From Myxococcales bacterium (GTDB taxonomy: Bacteria; Myxococcota_A; Polyangia; Polyangiales; Houyiibacteriaceae), in NCBI GenBank assembly GCA_029862185.1, contig JAOTXX010000007.1, positions 16,040-80,039 of the forward strand: a stretch of DNA of 64,000 nt, in the 5' to 3' direction. This document shows, piece by piece, positions 38,348 to 47,208 of this stretch. The notes under the pieces were generated by a model. The model searched no databases. It worked only from the letters and a program-made list of their open reading frames with translations, and was not told the origin of the DNA. The position numbers were made by a program, and so were the translations under genes. Numbering within the stretch: the stretch's first letter is position 1; every line of letters begins with the position of its first letter.

Positions 38348-39439
38348 ATGACCGACATCGCCCATGCTCTTGCAGACACCCTGCTCGCGCTGACTCGGAT
38401 TCCAAGCCCCATCGGAGAGGAAGCGGAGCTCTGCGATCATGTCGAAGCGCGACTGACCGGCAGCTTGGGCGGCGAGGCGATCACGCGTTTCCACGACAGC
38501 TTGATCGTTCACGCGGCAGCGCGGAACGACGCTCCACGGATCGCACTCGTGGGTCATCTCGACACGGTGCGCACCCAGCACGACGGGCCGCCGCGCATCG
38601 AGGGCAACCGTCTGTACGGGGCCGGCGCGGCCGACATGAAATCCGGCTTGACCATCATGATCGAGCTGGTCGAGCGCCTCGATCTCGATGAGCTGCCCTG
38701 CGATCTCACTCTGATCTTCTACGAGCGGGAAGAAGGCCCGTTCGAGGAAAACCGGCTCGGACCGATCCTCGACACGCACCCCGCGCTCCACGACCTCAAC
38801 CTGGCGATCTGCCTCGAGCCGAGCGATAACCAGATGCAGCTCGGCGCGATGGGCTCGATTCACGCGACGCTGACCTTTCTCGGGCGAACAGCCCACAGCG
38901 CGCGGCCCTGGCAAGGCGACAACGCGCTCTACAAAGCCGCGAATTTCATCCGCGAGCTCGAGCAGCGGGAACCACACGACGTCGAGCTCGACGGCTACCT
39001 GTTTCGTGAGGTGATGACACCGACCGTGGTTCAGGGCGGCGGGCCGCGGAACGTCGTTCCCGGTCAGGCAGAGCTCAACGTCAACTATCGCTTCGCTCCG
39101 GGCCGTACCGCCGAAGAAGCATTCGCGGAGCTACGCGAGCTGGCAGGAAACCAATGCAAGATTCAGGCGACCGACCTTTCGCCCGCGGGTCATCCGCACG
39201 CCAGCGATCCCTACATCCAGCACCTGATGCGCTGCGGCGTGAACGGGGTTCGTAGCAAGCAAGCCTGGACGGATGTGGCGCGCTTCGACGCGATTGGCGT
39301 GCCTGGCGTCAACCTGGGTCCCGGCACCGCGGCTCAGGCACATCAACCGAATGAATACACCGAGCTCGACCAGGTTGCCGACGGCTACGCGATCTTCGAA
39401 CGGTTCTTCACCAAGCGAGAAGACAACCCGCTCTACTGA
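38348..39439 (+). CDS. dapE: Succinyl-diaminopimelate desuccinylase
   Basis: An M20 metallohydrolase of the lysine/meso-DAP pathway that supplies peptidoglycan precursor. 363 residues. Metal ligands sit in GHLDTV (His70, Asp72), GAADMKSG (Asp97) and EREEGP, with the catalytic Glu near 128. The dimerisation domain follows (LTFLGRTAHSARPW). Motif choice and length fit the actinobacterial/delta DapE type better than other M20 peptidases. Confidence 0.85.
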   Translation: MTDIAHALADTLLALTRIPSPIGEEAELCDHVEARLTGSLGGEAITRFHDSLIVHAAARNDAPRIALVGHLDTVRTQHDGPPRIEGNRLYGAGAADMKSGLTIMIELVERLDLDELPCDLTLIFYEREEGPFEENRLGPILDTHPALHDLNLAICLEPSDNQMQLGAMGSIHATLTFLGRTAHSARPWQGDNALYKAANFIRELEQREPHDVELDGYLFREVMTPTVVQGGGPRNVVPGQAELNVNYRFAPGRTAEEAFAELRELAGNQCKIQATDLSPAGHPHASDPYIQHLMRCGVNGVRSKQAWTDVARFDAIGVPGVNLGPGTAAQAHQPNEYTELDQVADGYAIFERFFTKREDNPLY

Positions 39440-39457
39440 GCGTGGGCTACTCGCGCA

Positions 39458-39772
39458 TTATTTTTTGCACTCGCCGAACGCCTTGAATGCGCGCGCTGGT
39501 GAGACCGCGCGGACCAGAACCTCGGCCGTGCCCTGGGGCTCCACGCTCACCGACTGCCGGGGCGAAGGATCGACGTCGGTCCACACTTCGCATTGAAGCG
39601 TGATGTCGCAGCGATTGGTCACGATGACGATGTGCTTGTACGCAAGCGCGCCGTAGCGAGCTTCGCCCCGAATGCTGTAGCAATTTTTCATGTCGCCGTC
39701 CTCGCCCAGGGCCGGGAGGGCCGTGGTGAGAACGATTAAGGCAGTGAACAAACTCTTGACGACGGCTCTCAT
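39458..39772 (-). CDS. Small secreted cysteine-containing protein of unknown function
   Basis: About 104 residues from the ATG at 39772 (MRAVVKSLFTAL). A signal peptide ends near ALPALGED. Mature Cys residues lie in KNCYS, NRCDITLQCEVW and GECKK: four cysteines, so two disulfides are possible. A central beta strand is suggested by HIVIVTNRCDITLQCEVW. No family recognised. It converges with dapE. Confidence 0.6.
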   Translation of the reverse strand: MRAVVKSLFTALIVLTTALPALGEDGDMKNCYSIRGEARYGALAYKHIVIVTNRCDITLQCEVWTDVDPSPRQSVSVEPQGTAEVLVRAVSPARAFKAFGECKK

Positions 39773-39879
39773 GATGTCTCCCATTGTCCGAGATTACAGA
39801 CGCAGCGCAAGTAATGGCTATTCAAGGGGGTTAAGTAGCTCCGTCCGTGCCCGCATTGGGCGGGGGGTTGTGCTGCTGC

Positions 39880-40038
39880 GGGTGTTGTGGGGGGTGGTTG
39901 GTGGGCTTGGGGCCTGGTTAGGCTTGGTTACACCGCCCGCCCACCCCCACCCGTAGTCCTCCCTGCCGCGGCGGTCGCTGCGCTTCGCCTTGGCGGCGCG
40001 TTGCGCCGGGCTTCTCCCTTCGGGCTCGCGCTGCCGCC
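39880..40038. repeat. Dispersed intergenic repeat, copy 2 (core of the 35.4-kb element)
   Basis: Part of the 457-bp gene-free stretch between the small secreted protein and aspS. It shares with 35478-35636 the same order of sub-blocks: a G/T-rich run, GGTGGGCTTG-GGCCTGGT, ACCCGTA-TCCTCCCTG, CGGTCGCTGCGCTTCGCCTTG and CTTCGGGCTCGCGCTGCCGCC, the last two read with small differences. The 16-C tract of copy 1 is shortened here. The right flank contains a degenerate relative of the copy 1 terminal repeat. Confidence 0.65.
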
Positions 40039-40091
40039 GAACCCCCGCATCGTGTTCCGCCGCGCCCCTGTATTCATATCCATTCAATGGG

Positions 40092-40205
40092 AGAACGGCT
40101 CGGGATGGGCAGCACAGGGATTGGGTCGAGCCTAGCCGTGGGTCGTCTTAAGGAATAGGGGGCGAGTGGGTCCCAATCCCGAGCACGCCCGTCGCGAGCC
40201 GTTCT
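40092..40205. repeat. 114-bp imperfect palindrome downstream of aspS
   Basis: Two 34-nt arms (40092-40125 and 40172-40205) pair at 26 of 34 positions around a 46-nt loop. Outer block AGAACGGCTCG pairs with CGAGCCGTTCT, inner block GGGATTGGG with CCCAATCCC. It lies 24 bp past the aspS stop, so it could fold in the aspS transcript as an end-of-message structure. It could also be the inverted end of a repeat element. It shares GAGAACGGCT with the copy 1 terminus. Confidence 0.5.
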
Positions 40206-40229
40206 TCGATCATATGGTTGGTCCGTCTG

Positions 40230-42101
40230 CTACTCGAGTGTCTTGATCTTCAGGTCGAGGAGCTGCTCGGGGTCGACACGCGAGGGCGCCGAGGTCATCA
40301 GGTCGTTGGCTCGCTGCGTCTTCGGGAACGCGATCACGTCGCGAATCGACTCGGTCTCTGCGGCTAGCATGGCGACCCTATCCATACCGAACGCAATGCC
40401 GCCGTGGGGCGGGGCGCCGTAGGTGAGGGCGTCGAGGAGGAAGCCGAATTTCTCGCGGGCCTCCTCGTCGCTCAGGCCGATCACTTGAAAAACCTTCTTT
40501 TGGACCTCGGGGTCGTGCAAGCGAATCGAGCCGCCTGCGATCTCGAAGCCGTTGAGCACGAGGTCGTAGCGATAACACAGGACTTTGCCCGGGTCGCTCT
40601 CAAGCAAGTCGATGCATTCGTCGTGCGGGCGAGTGAAGACGTGGTGCGCGGCTTCCCAGCGCTTCTTTTCCTCGTTGCGGTCGAACAACGGCGGATCGAC
40701 GACCCAAAGAAAGTTCCAAGTCCCCGCGCTGCCGGTCTCGGGAACCATGCCTAGCTTCCGCGCGACATGCAGACGAAGGTTGGCCATCACGGTGTGAACC
40801 TTCGCCGTCGGCCCAAATTGGAAGAAGATGAGATCCCCGTCCTTTGCTCCGACCCTCTCGTTGACGGCCTTCCGGAACTCTGGCGTGACCATCTTGGCGA
40901 GCGGGCTCTGCAACCAGTTGCCCTCGCCGTCGACCTTGGCGCGCGCCAAACCCTTGGCGCCCATCTGGCGCACGAATTTTTCGAGCGCGTCGAGATCCTT
41001 CCGCGAGAAGCCGTGGCCAGAGGGAACGACCATCCCCTTCACGATCTCGGTAGGAAGGTCTCGTCGGTACGCGCCGTCGCTGAACTTCTTTGCGATCGGC
41101 TCGAGCATGCCGATTCCACCGCCGTCATGCTCGACGGTCAGGTCGGTCAGGTCGACGTGCTCCATTCCAAAGCGCATGTCCGGCTTGTCATTGCCGTAGC
41201 GCTCCATCGATTCTGCGTAGGGAATCCGAGGGAATTCGCCGCTCGGGTAGCGCTCGAGCAGGTCGATTCCGAGGACTTCCTTCCAGAGCCGGAACACCAA
41301 TCCTTCGAGGACTTTAAACAGGTCGTCCTGATTGATGAACGACATCTCGACGTCGATCTGGGTAAACTCCGGCTGCCGGTCGATGCGCAGGTCCTCGTCG
41401 CGAAAGCAGCGAACGATTTGGTAGTACTTGTCGTAGCCCGCGCACATGAGCAGCTGCTTGTAGAGTTGGGGGCTTTCTGCGAGCGCATAGAAGTGGCCGC
41501 CGTAAAGACGGGACGGAACTAAGAAGTTTCGTGCGCCGCCCGGCGTGTATTTCACCATGAACGGCGTTTCGACCTCGATGAAACCGTTGTCGTTGAAATA
41601 GTTGCGGGCCTGATGATTGAGCTTGCTCCGCATCATCAGGTTCTTCTGAAGCGTCGGGCGTCGCAGATCGAGGTAGCGGTACTCGAGGCGCTTGTCCTCG
41701 CCCGTCGTGATCTGATCTTCGATCTCAAACGGAGGAGTCTCAGCCTTGTTGAAGATCGTCGCTTCGAGCGCAATGACTTCGATGGCCCCAGTCGCGAGCC
41801 GCGGATTGCGAAGGCTCGTGCCATCATTCTTGGCACCCCGATCGCGAACCCTGCCGCGTATTCCGAGCACCCACTCCGAGCGCGCTTTGTCCGCGGTTTC
41901 GAACGACGCTTTGTCGCTCGTCTCTGGGTCGAAGACGACCTGGGTCAGCCCATCGCGATCGCGTAGGTCGATGAAGATGCAGCCGCCGTGGTCACGTCGG
42001 TTATGCACCCAGCCGAAGAGTACGATCTCCTGATCGATGTTCTCTTCTCTCAGTTCACCACAACTATGCGTACGCTTGAGCTCGTCGATGAAACGGGCCA
42101 C
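40230..42101 (-). CDS. aspS: Aspartyl-tRNA synthetase
   Basis: 623 residues, bacterial-type class II enzyme. An N-terminal OB-fold anticodon-binding domain (LFGWVHNRRDHGGCIFIDLRD) precedes the catalytic core. The GAD insertion is around residues 300-430. Motif 3 is GGIAFGMDRVAML near the end. It may also charge tRNA-Asn if no asparaginyl-tRNA synthetase exists; that cannot be judged here. Confidence 0.96.
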   Translation of the reverse strand: MARFIDELKRTHSCGELREENIDQEIVLFGWVHNRRDHGGCIFIDLRDRDGLTQVVFDPETSDKASFETADKARSEWVLGIRGRVRDRGAKNDGTSLRNPRLATGAIEVIALEATIFNKAETPPFEIEDQITTGEDKRLEYRYLDLRRPTLQKNLMMRSKLNHQARNYFNDNGFIEVETPFMVKYTPGGARNFLVPSRLYGGHFYALAESPQLYKQLLMCAGYDKYYQIVRCFRDEDLRIDRQPEFTQIDVEMSFINQDDLFKVLEGLVFRLWKEVLGIDLLERYPSGEFPRIPYAESMERYGNDKPDMRFGMEHVDLTDLTVEHDGGGIGMLEPIAKKFSDGAYRRDLPTEIVKGMVVPSGHGFSRKDLDALEKFVRQMGAKGLARAKVDGEGNWLQSPLAKMVTPEFRKAVNERVGAKDGDLIFFQFGPTAKVHTVMANLRLHVARKLGMVPETGSAGTWNFLWVVDPPLFDRNEEKKRWEAAHHVFTRPHDECIDLLESDPGKVLCYRYDLVLNGFEIAGGSIRLHDPEVQKKVFQVIGLSDEEAREKFGFLLDALTYGAPPHGGIAFGMDRVAMLAAETESIRDVIAFPKTQRANDLMTSAPSRVDPEQLLDLKIKTLE

Positions 42102-42266
42102 TTCAGGTCTCCTTCAGCCCGGTTTTTCGGGCGGGGCGGGAAGGTAGCCGCCTCGCACCCCGCGTCAAGTACGCTCCGATTTGTTCGCACGTACAGGCAG
42201 TTGCGCTTCTGCGGTCCGCCGTAGACAATGCGCCGGGGGACACGCGACCAGTCGAGTGAGGGAGAT

Positions 42267-42869
42267 ATGGCTGCCGAAGAGATCGAATGCCACGTATGTG
42301 GCGCGAGCAATCCCAAAGTTTCAGAGCGCTGTCGCTCGTGTGGAGCCCGCCTGTCGGAGCTCGCCTCGGAGCTCAGTGAAGAGGAGGTGTACGCCCGTCG
42401 GCATCAGCCTGACGAGTTCGAGCTTCGCTGGGTATTCATCTCTTTTGGGCTTTTCCTGGTCATGGCGGCGCTTGCTGTGGCGCTCTTGCCTCTCATCATC
42501 TCGGCGTACGATCCGCAGGGCTTCCCTGGAATCGTCATCGTCATCGTCCTTTGGTTCATTGGGGCCGGGACCATCAACTACCTCTCGCCCGGGAAGAACT
42601 TCCTCGAACCGCCGGTCGGAGGGTTCCTCGCCGCGATTCTCACCATGGTCTACCTCTCGAGCATTGCGGACGTCTACCAACTCTCGACGGGCGCCTATGT
42701 GCTCGGCGTCTTGATGGCCACGATGATGGCGCTGATGGGTGCCTTCGTCGGTAACCTACTCCGCAGCGATGACGAAAAGCCCGCGCCGAAAAACAAGCGC
42801 CCGAGGCCACGGCGATCGCGCCGCGTCAAGGCCGCCGGAGGGGCAACGGGACGAGCAAAGTCGAGCTAG
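42267..42869 (+). CDS. Zinc-ribbon membrane protein of unknown function
   Basis: 200 residues from the ATG at 42267 (MAAEEIECHVCG), which has a GAGGGAG ribosome site; the in-frame codons before it are not needed. A zinc ribbon at the N-terminus has CxxC pairs at residues 8/11 and 22/25. A Glu-rich linker is followed by four TM segments and a basic C-terminal tail (KNKRPRPRRSRRVK). Soluble ribbon plus membrane part suggests a sensor or assembly role. No name recognised. It converges with the next gene, overlapping by four bases. Confidence 0.6.
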   Translation: MAAEEIECHVCGASNPKVSERCRSCGARLSELASELSEEEVYARRHQPDEFELRWVFISFGLFLVMAALAVALLPLIISAYDPQGFPGIVIVIVLWFIGAGTINYLSPGKNFLEPPVGGFLAAILTMVYLSSIADVYQLSTGAYVLGVLMATMMALMGAFVGNLLRSDDEKPAPKNKRPRPRRSRRVKAAGGATGRAKSS

Positions 42870-43606
42870 AGGCGCAGGCGTACCCCGAAGCCGGGGATCA
42901 ACACGAAGCCGCCCCGGTTGAGCGAGCCCCCCGCGTGGTCGATGAACCAGTATTCGTACGCGGCGGTCAGCTCCACCAGCGCGTGAATTCGCCGCACGCC
43001 GAGCGCCATGCCGATCACGGGCCCCAGTCGGACCCCCGCTCCGCTGGCCCTTTGCTCGGAGCCTGTGACCTGGAAGTCACCAAAGACGTACTCCCCGCTG
43101 CCGCGCGCGCCCAACCACAGCTCGTAGATGCCTCCGAAGTCGACTCCGTAGACGAACGGAACCTCGAACCCGACGCGCCCGCCGCTGCCGGATCGATCGC
43201 GATCGGGAATCCAGCCCCCGTACGGCGCGAGGCCCACGATCAAGCTCGATCGGGTGGTCCCCTCCTGCAGCACCCGCTCGTAGCGCGCCTCGGCTTTGAC
43301 GGTGGAGCCGGAGACCATCAAGCCCAGGTCCCAGTTCCTGGCGATTCCGTAGCGCCCGTACGCCATTGGAACCACACCGCCCGCGTCCGCTGCGTAGCGG
43401 TACTGCGATTCGCCCGGGTCGAGGACGGCCGGGTCTCTCAGATCACCGAGCGGCACCCGGGCAGCGCCGCCCAACGCGAGGTCGGTGCGGTGCTTCGGCG
43501 TGGTCGAACCGCCGCTCATCGCGGGCACCGCGGTCGCACAGCCCCCTAGAGCTACGAGTAGCGCTACGAGCGACGCGAGCAACAGAGCGAGCCCAGTCCA
43601 CTTCAC
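42866..43606 (-). CDS. Probable outer-membrane lipoprotein with beta-barrel-like sequence
   Basis: 246 residues. Lipobox LGGC (Cys23). The rest is made of alternating Gly-rich amphipathic strands (LIVGLAPYGGW, FVYGVDFGGIYELWLGARG) and ends in a hydrophobic strand (FVLIPGFGVRLRL). Its ATG overlaps the rimO stop (ATGA), so it is cotranscribed with rimO, though the functions look unrelated. Function unknown. Confidence 0.6.
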   Translation of the reverse strand: MKWTGLALLLASLVALLVALGGCATAVPAMSGGSTTPKHRTDLALGGAARVPLGDLRDPAVLDPGESQYRYAADAGGVVPMAYGRYGIARNWDLGLMVSGSTVKAEARYERVLQEGTTRSSLIVGLAPYGGWIPDRDRSGSGGRVGFEVPFVYGVDFGGIYELWLGARGSGEYVFGDFQVTGSEQRASGAGVRLGPVIGMALGVRRIHALVELTAAYEYWFIDHAGGSLNRGGFVLIPGFGVRLRL

Positions 43607-45009
43607 GGTAGCGTTCGTAGCTTAACTTTGGGTGGCCTGGGATCTTTTGCGTCGGGTGGTGCGTCGCGCCCGCCTCGAGCGTCGATGAAGTCGCCCATGA
43701 GGTCGTAGTCCGCGGCGTCGGTCACGAGAACTCGCCGGATCTCGCCAGCCCGCGCCGTACCATTGGCCAAGTACACGCTTCCGTCGACCTCGGGCGCCTG
43801 GCCCCACCAGCGTCCCTGGAGCAGCAGGTCAGTTTCGTCGCTCACTCCTTCGACCAGAACGTCGAGCTCGGTACCCACACGCAGTTCCAAGCGCTCACGG
43901 CTGATCGGACGCTGCAGGTCCATGAGCGCCTCGCGCCGCGCTTCGGCAACGTCGGAATCCACCGCGTCGGCCATGTCGCCGCTCGGGGTGCCGTCTTCGG
44001 GCGAATACAGGAACACGCCGACATGATCGAACTCGGCCCATTCGACGAAGCTCCGAAGCTCCTCGAAGTCGGTCTCTGTTTCGCCCGGGTGTCCGACGAT
44101 GAACGTGGTTCGAAATACGAGATCGGGAATCGCCCGACGCAAACGCTCGACCACCTTGTACATGCGATCTCCGCCATGTCCGCGCCGCATGACGCGCAGC
44201 ACCGAATCCGACGCGTGCTGAAGCGGCATGTCGACATAGGGGAGAACCTTCTCGTGCTGGGCGATCGTCTCGATGAGGGAGTCGCTCAGCTTCTCCGGGT
44301 AGAGGTAGTGAGCGCGAATCCAGCGAATACCATCGACCTCCGCGAGCGCCGCGAGGAGCTCGTCAAGCGACTCTCGTTTGGCGAGGTCGCGTCCGTACGC
44401 AATCGTGTCTTGGCTGATCAGATTCAGCTCGACCACCCCTGCAGCGGCCAAGATGCCAGCCTCGCGCACCAGATCTTCGATCGTGCGCGAACGTTGCTTG
44501 CCGCGGAATGACGGGATTGCGCAGAAGCTGCACTCTCGGTTACAGCCCTCGGCGATCTTCACGTAGGCGCGATGGGTCTGGCCGGAGAGGACCCTCGGGT
44601 CGTTGGCGCGCATGGTGTACTGGGCCGGGTTGCCCACCAGCATTCGTTCCTTGGCCCCGCCGAGCACGCTCTTCAATTTCAGCATGTCGCTCGAGCCTAG
44701 GAAGTGGTCGACCTCCGGAAGCTCGCGGGACAGCTCGTCGGGGTAGCGCTGGGACAGGCAGCCCGCCACGACGAGCTTCTCACAGCTGCCGCTTGCCTTG
44801 TGGGCGCTCATCTCGAGGATTGCGTCGACCGACTCCTCTTTGGCGGGCCCGATGAAACCGCAGGTGTTGATGACGATCACCTCGGCCTCGGCGGGGTCCT
44901 CGACGATCTCGAAGCCGGACTGGTCGCTCACGCCGAGCATGACCTCGGTATCGACGCGGTTCTTCGCGCATCCCAGCGACACGAAATGTATGGTCCTCGG
45001 CTCCCCCAT
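43603..45009 (-). CDS. rimO: Ribosomal protein uS12 methylthiotransferase
   Basis: A radical-SAM methylthiotransferase that modifies Asp88 of ribosomal protein S12. The start is taken at the ATG at 45009; a GTG one codon before is possible. The N-terminal UPF0004 domain has the auxiliary cluster Cys in SLGCAKNRVD, VINTCGFI and VAGCLSQ. The radical-SAM motif CNRECSFC follows, with a C-terminal TRAM domain. S12 methylthiolation is a ribosome modification; rpsD lies divergent next door. Confidence 0.93.
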   Translation of the reverse strand: MGEPRTIHFVSLGCAKNRVDTEVMLGVSDQSGFEIVEDPAEAEVIVINTCGFIGPAKEESVDAILEMSAHKASGSCEKLVVAGCLSQRYPDELSRELPEVDHFLGSSDMLKLKSVLGGAKERMLVGNPAQYTMRANDPRVLSGQTHRAYVKIAEGCNRECSFCAIPSFRGKQRSRTIEDLVREAGILAAAGVVELNLISQDTIAYGRDLAKRESLDELLAALAEVDGIRWIRAHYLYPEKLSDSLIETIAQHEKVLPYVDMPLQHASDSVLRVMRRGHGGDRMYKVVERLRRAIPDLVFRTTFIVGHPGETETDFEELRSFVEWAEFDHVGVFLYSPEDGTPSGDMADAVDSDVAEARREALMDLQRPISRERLELRVGTELDVLVEGVSDETDLLLQGRWWGQAPEVDGSVYLANGTARAGEIRRVLVTDAADYDLMGDFIDARGGRDAPPDAKDPRPPKVKLRTLP

Positions 45010-45169
45010 CACGCCTGGTTACCGGGAAATTCGACGCTAAGCTAGCCGGCCGCCCCGGCCCGCGACGCGGGTTTCCGGGTCGATTTGCCTCCCCAGCAGA
45101 TTGCCGTATAAGGGCCGCCTCGCGCGGGCAGGGCAAAAGCCCAGGGATTTCGCGCCAGGAGCCTCATAG

Positions 45170-45790
45170 ATGTCTCGATACACAGGACCCAGGGTAAAGC
45201 GCATGCGCGCGCTCGGCATCGACCTTCCCGGTCTGTCGCGCAAGACCATGTGGGATCGCCCCTATCCCCCGGGCGTCCACGGGCCGAAGTCGGCCCGCCG
45301 CCGAAAGATCAGCGACTTCAAGAAGCAGCTTCTCGAAAAGCAGAAGCTGCGTTTCAACTACGGGCTCAACGAGGGGCAGTTCCGGCGGCTCTACCACGAA
45401 GCGGTGCACAGCAAGGAACCGTCCGGTGACAAGCTGGTCGAGTTTCTCGAGCGTCGCCTCGACAACTTCGTGTTCCGCTCCGGCTTTGCGCCGACGATTC
45501 CCGCTGCGCGTCAACTCGTCTGCCACGGCCACTTCCTGGTCAACGGCCGGCGTCTCGACATTCCGTCGTATCGCGTCCGTGAAGGCGATGTTGTGAGCCT
45601 CCGCGAGCGCAGCCAGGAGCTGCCGACCGTCGCTGCATCGCTCGACGACGTCCGCCTCGCGCGCCCCGATTGGATCGAGTTTGATGAGGGAAAGAAGACC
45701 GCTACGGTCAAGGGCGCCCCGAAAGTCGACTCCGTGCCCTTCGCGCTCGAGATCGACCTCGTCATCGAGTACTACTCGAAGCAGCTGTAG
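45170..45790 (+). CDS. rpsD: Small ribosomal subunit protein uS4
   Basis: A 206-residue primary 16S rRNA-binding protein. N-terminal YTGPRVKRMRALGIDLP, conserved SARRRKISDFKKQL, and the S4 RNA-binding domain FVFRSGFAPTIPAARQLV. A good AGGAG ribosome site precedes the ATG. It stands alone, without S11/S13 or rpoA, which is an atypical place for it. Confidence 0.95.
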   Translation: MSRYTGPRVKRMRALGIDLPGLSRKTMWDRPYPPGVHGPKSARRRKISDFKKQLLEKQKLRFNYGLNEGQFRRLYHEAVHSKEPSGDKLVEFLERRLDNFVFRSGFAPTIPAARQLVCHGHFLVNGRRLDIPSYRVREGDVVSLRERSQELPTVAASLDDVRLARPDWIEFDEGKKTATVKGAPKVDSVPFALEIDLVIEYYSKQL

Positions 45791-45862
45791 GCGCTCGCGT
45801 GGGAGCGTGGCGGGTCCACGCACTGCGATAACGAAGCCGCTTGTTCGACGTAGTTTCACTGC

Positions 45863-46549
45863 ATGCAAAGCGTCGACGTCATCATTCCGGTTCTCAACGA
45901 GGAGGCCGCGCTCCCCTGGGTGCTGCGCGACATTCCTCGCCCACCGGTTCGGCGAGTCGTCGTTGCCAATAATGGCTCGACCGATCGCACGGCGGCGCGG
46001 GCGCTCGAAAACGGGGCTCAGCTGGTGCATGAGCCCGAGCGTGGGTACGGAGCGGCCTGTTTGAAGGCGCTTGCGCACCTCGCGGACGACCCGCCGGAGA
46101 TCGTCGTCTTTTTGGACGGCGACTACAGCGACCACCCTGACGAAATCGATGCCCTCGTCGCGCCGATCCTCGCGGGCGATGTAGACCTGGTGATCGGCTC
46201 GCGTGCGCGCGGCTCCCGGGAGCGGGGCGCGCTCAGCCCACAGCAGCGTGTCGGGAACGCGATCGCCTGCCGCGCGCTCCGGCTCTTTTACGGGGTGCGC
46301 TACAGCGACCTCGGTCCGTTTCGCGCGATCCGCTGGCAGACCTTGCAGGCCCTGGGGATGGTGGACCGCAACTACGGCTGGACGGTCGAGATGCAGATCA
46401 AGGCTGCAAAGCGCGGCGTCCGGTATTGCGAAGTGCCCGTCTCCTATCGGCGGCGAATCGGCGTCTCGAAAGTCAGTGGCACCGTGCGCGGCTCCTTGGG
46501 TGCGGGCGCGAAGATCATCTGGCTGCTAGGCCGCTACGCATGGGGCTAG
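45863..46549 (+). CDS. Family 2 glycosyltransferase (DPM-like)
   Basis: 228 residues, GT-A fold. The N-terminus VDVIIPVLNEEAALPWVL and the metal/sugar-nucleotide site FLDGDYSDHPDEID are classical. The C-terminal half is the short dolichyl-phosphate-mannose-synthase-like form without TM. The next gene overlaps its stop by ten bases, so the two are coupled. GT2 and DUF2064 genes commonly occur together (TIGR04283/TIGR04282 pair), with an uncertain exported product. Confidence 0.85.
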   Translation: MQSVDVIIPVLNEEAALPWVLRDIPRPPVRRVVVANNGSTDRTAARALENGAQLVHEPERGYGAACLKALAHLADDPPEIVVFLDGDYSDHPDEIDALVAPILAGDVDLVIGSRARGSRERGALSPQQRVGNAIACRALRLFYGVRYSDLGPFRAIRWQTLQALGMVDRNYGWTVEMQIKAAKRGVRYCEVPVSYRRRIGVSKVSGTVRGSLGAGAKIIWLLGRYAWG

Positions 46550-47208
46550 CGCAGCTCGCGGTCTTCGTTCGGCCGCCGAAGTCAGGAACGGTGAAGACTC
46601 GGCTCGCGGCGCGCTTGGGAGACGCGGGCGCCGCGCGGTTGTACCAGGCCTTTGCCGAGGACACCATCGCGCTCTGTTCTCGCGTTCGGGCCGCGGGACG
46701 CGTGCACCTGGCACTTTGGTCTGCCGGCTCCGACGACACCGTCTCCGATTGGGCGAAGCGCCTTGGTACCTCGCCGCGAATTCAGCCCGCAGGTGACCTG
46801 GGCGTGAGGCTCGCTGCGGCCTTCGACGAGGGCCTCCGGGACTACCAACGCGTCGTCATCATCGGTAGCGACATGCCCACGCTACCGATTGAGCTCATCG
46901 GCGCCGCCTTTGATTCCCTCGAGCGCAGTGCGTTCATGCTCGGCCCAGCCCACGACGGAGGCTACTACGCGATCGGGGCTACCCGGCGCGTTCGCCCGAG
47001 CTTCGAAGGGGTCCGCTGGTCTACGGGAAACGCCCTTGCTGACACGGTCAAAGCGAACGCTCCGCAGCAGCCCGCGATGCTCCCGCCCTGGTACGACATC
47101 GACGAGCCCGAAGACCTGGCCGTGCTGCGCGCGCACCTCTCCATCGATCCCGCCGCCGCTCCGGCAACGGCGCGCTGCATGGCCGAGCTCGCTCGCACTC
47201 AAAGGTAA
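46540..47208 (+). CDS. DUF2064/TIGR04282-like glycosyltransferase
   Basis: About 222 residues from the ATG at 46540 (MGLAQLAVFVRPPKSG). It has a nucleotide-binding N-terminal fold (VFVRPPKSGTVKTRLAARLG) and IIGSDMPTLP as the metal-binding region. C-terminal DIDEPEDLAVLR is typical of DUF2064. It overlaps the GT2 gene and converges with cardiolipin synthase by ten bases. The sugar and acceptor are unknown. Confidence 0.82.
   Translation: MGLAQLAVFVRPPKSGTVKTRLAARLGDAGAARLYQAFAEDTIALCSRVRAAGRVHLALWSAGSDDTVSDWAKRLGTSPRIQPAGDLGVRLAAAFDEGLRDYQRVVIIGSDMPTLPIELIGAAFDSLERSAFMLGPAHDGGYYAIGATRRVRPSFEGVRWSTGNALADTVKANAPQQPAMLPPWYDIDEPEDLAVLRAHLSIDPAAAPATARCMAELARTQR

Noticed and set aside
45164..46135. 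Minus-strand frame across rpsD and the GT2 gene
   Set aside because: Antisense to two clearly recognised genes.
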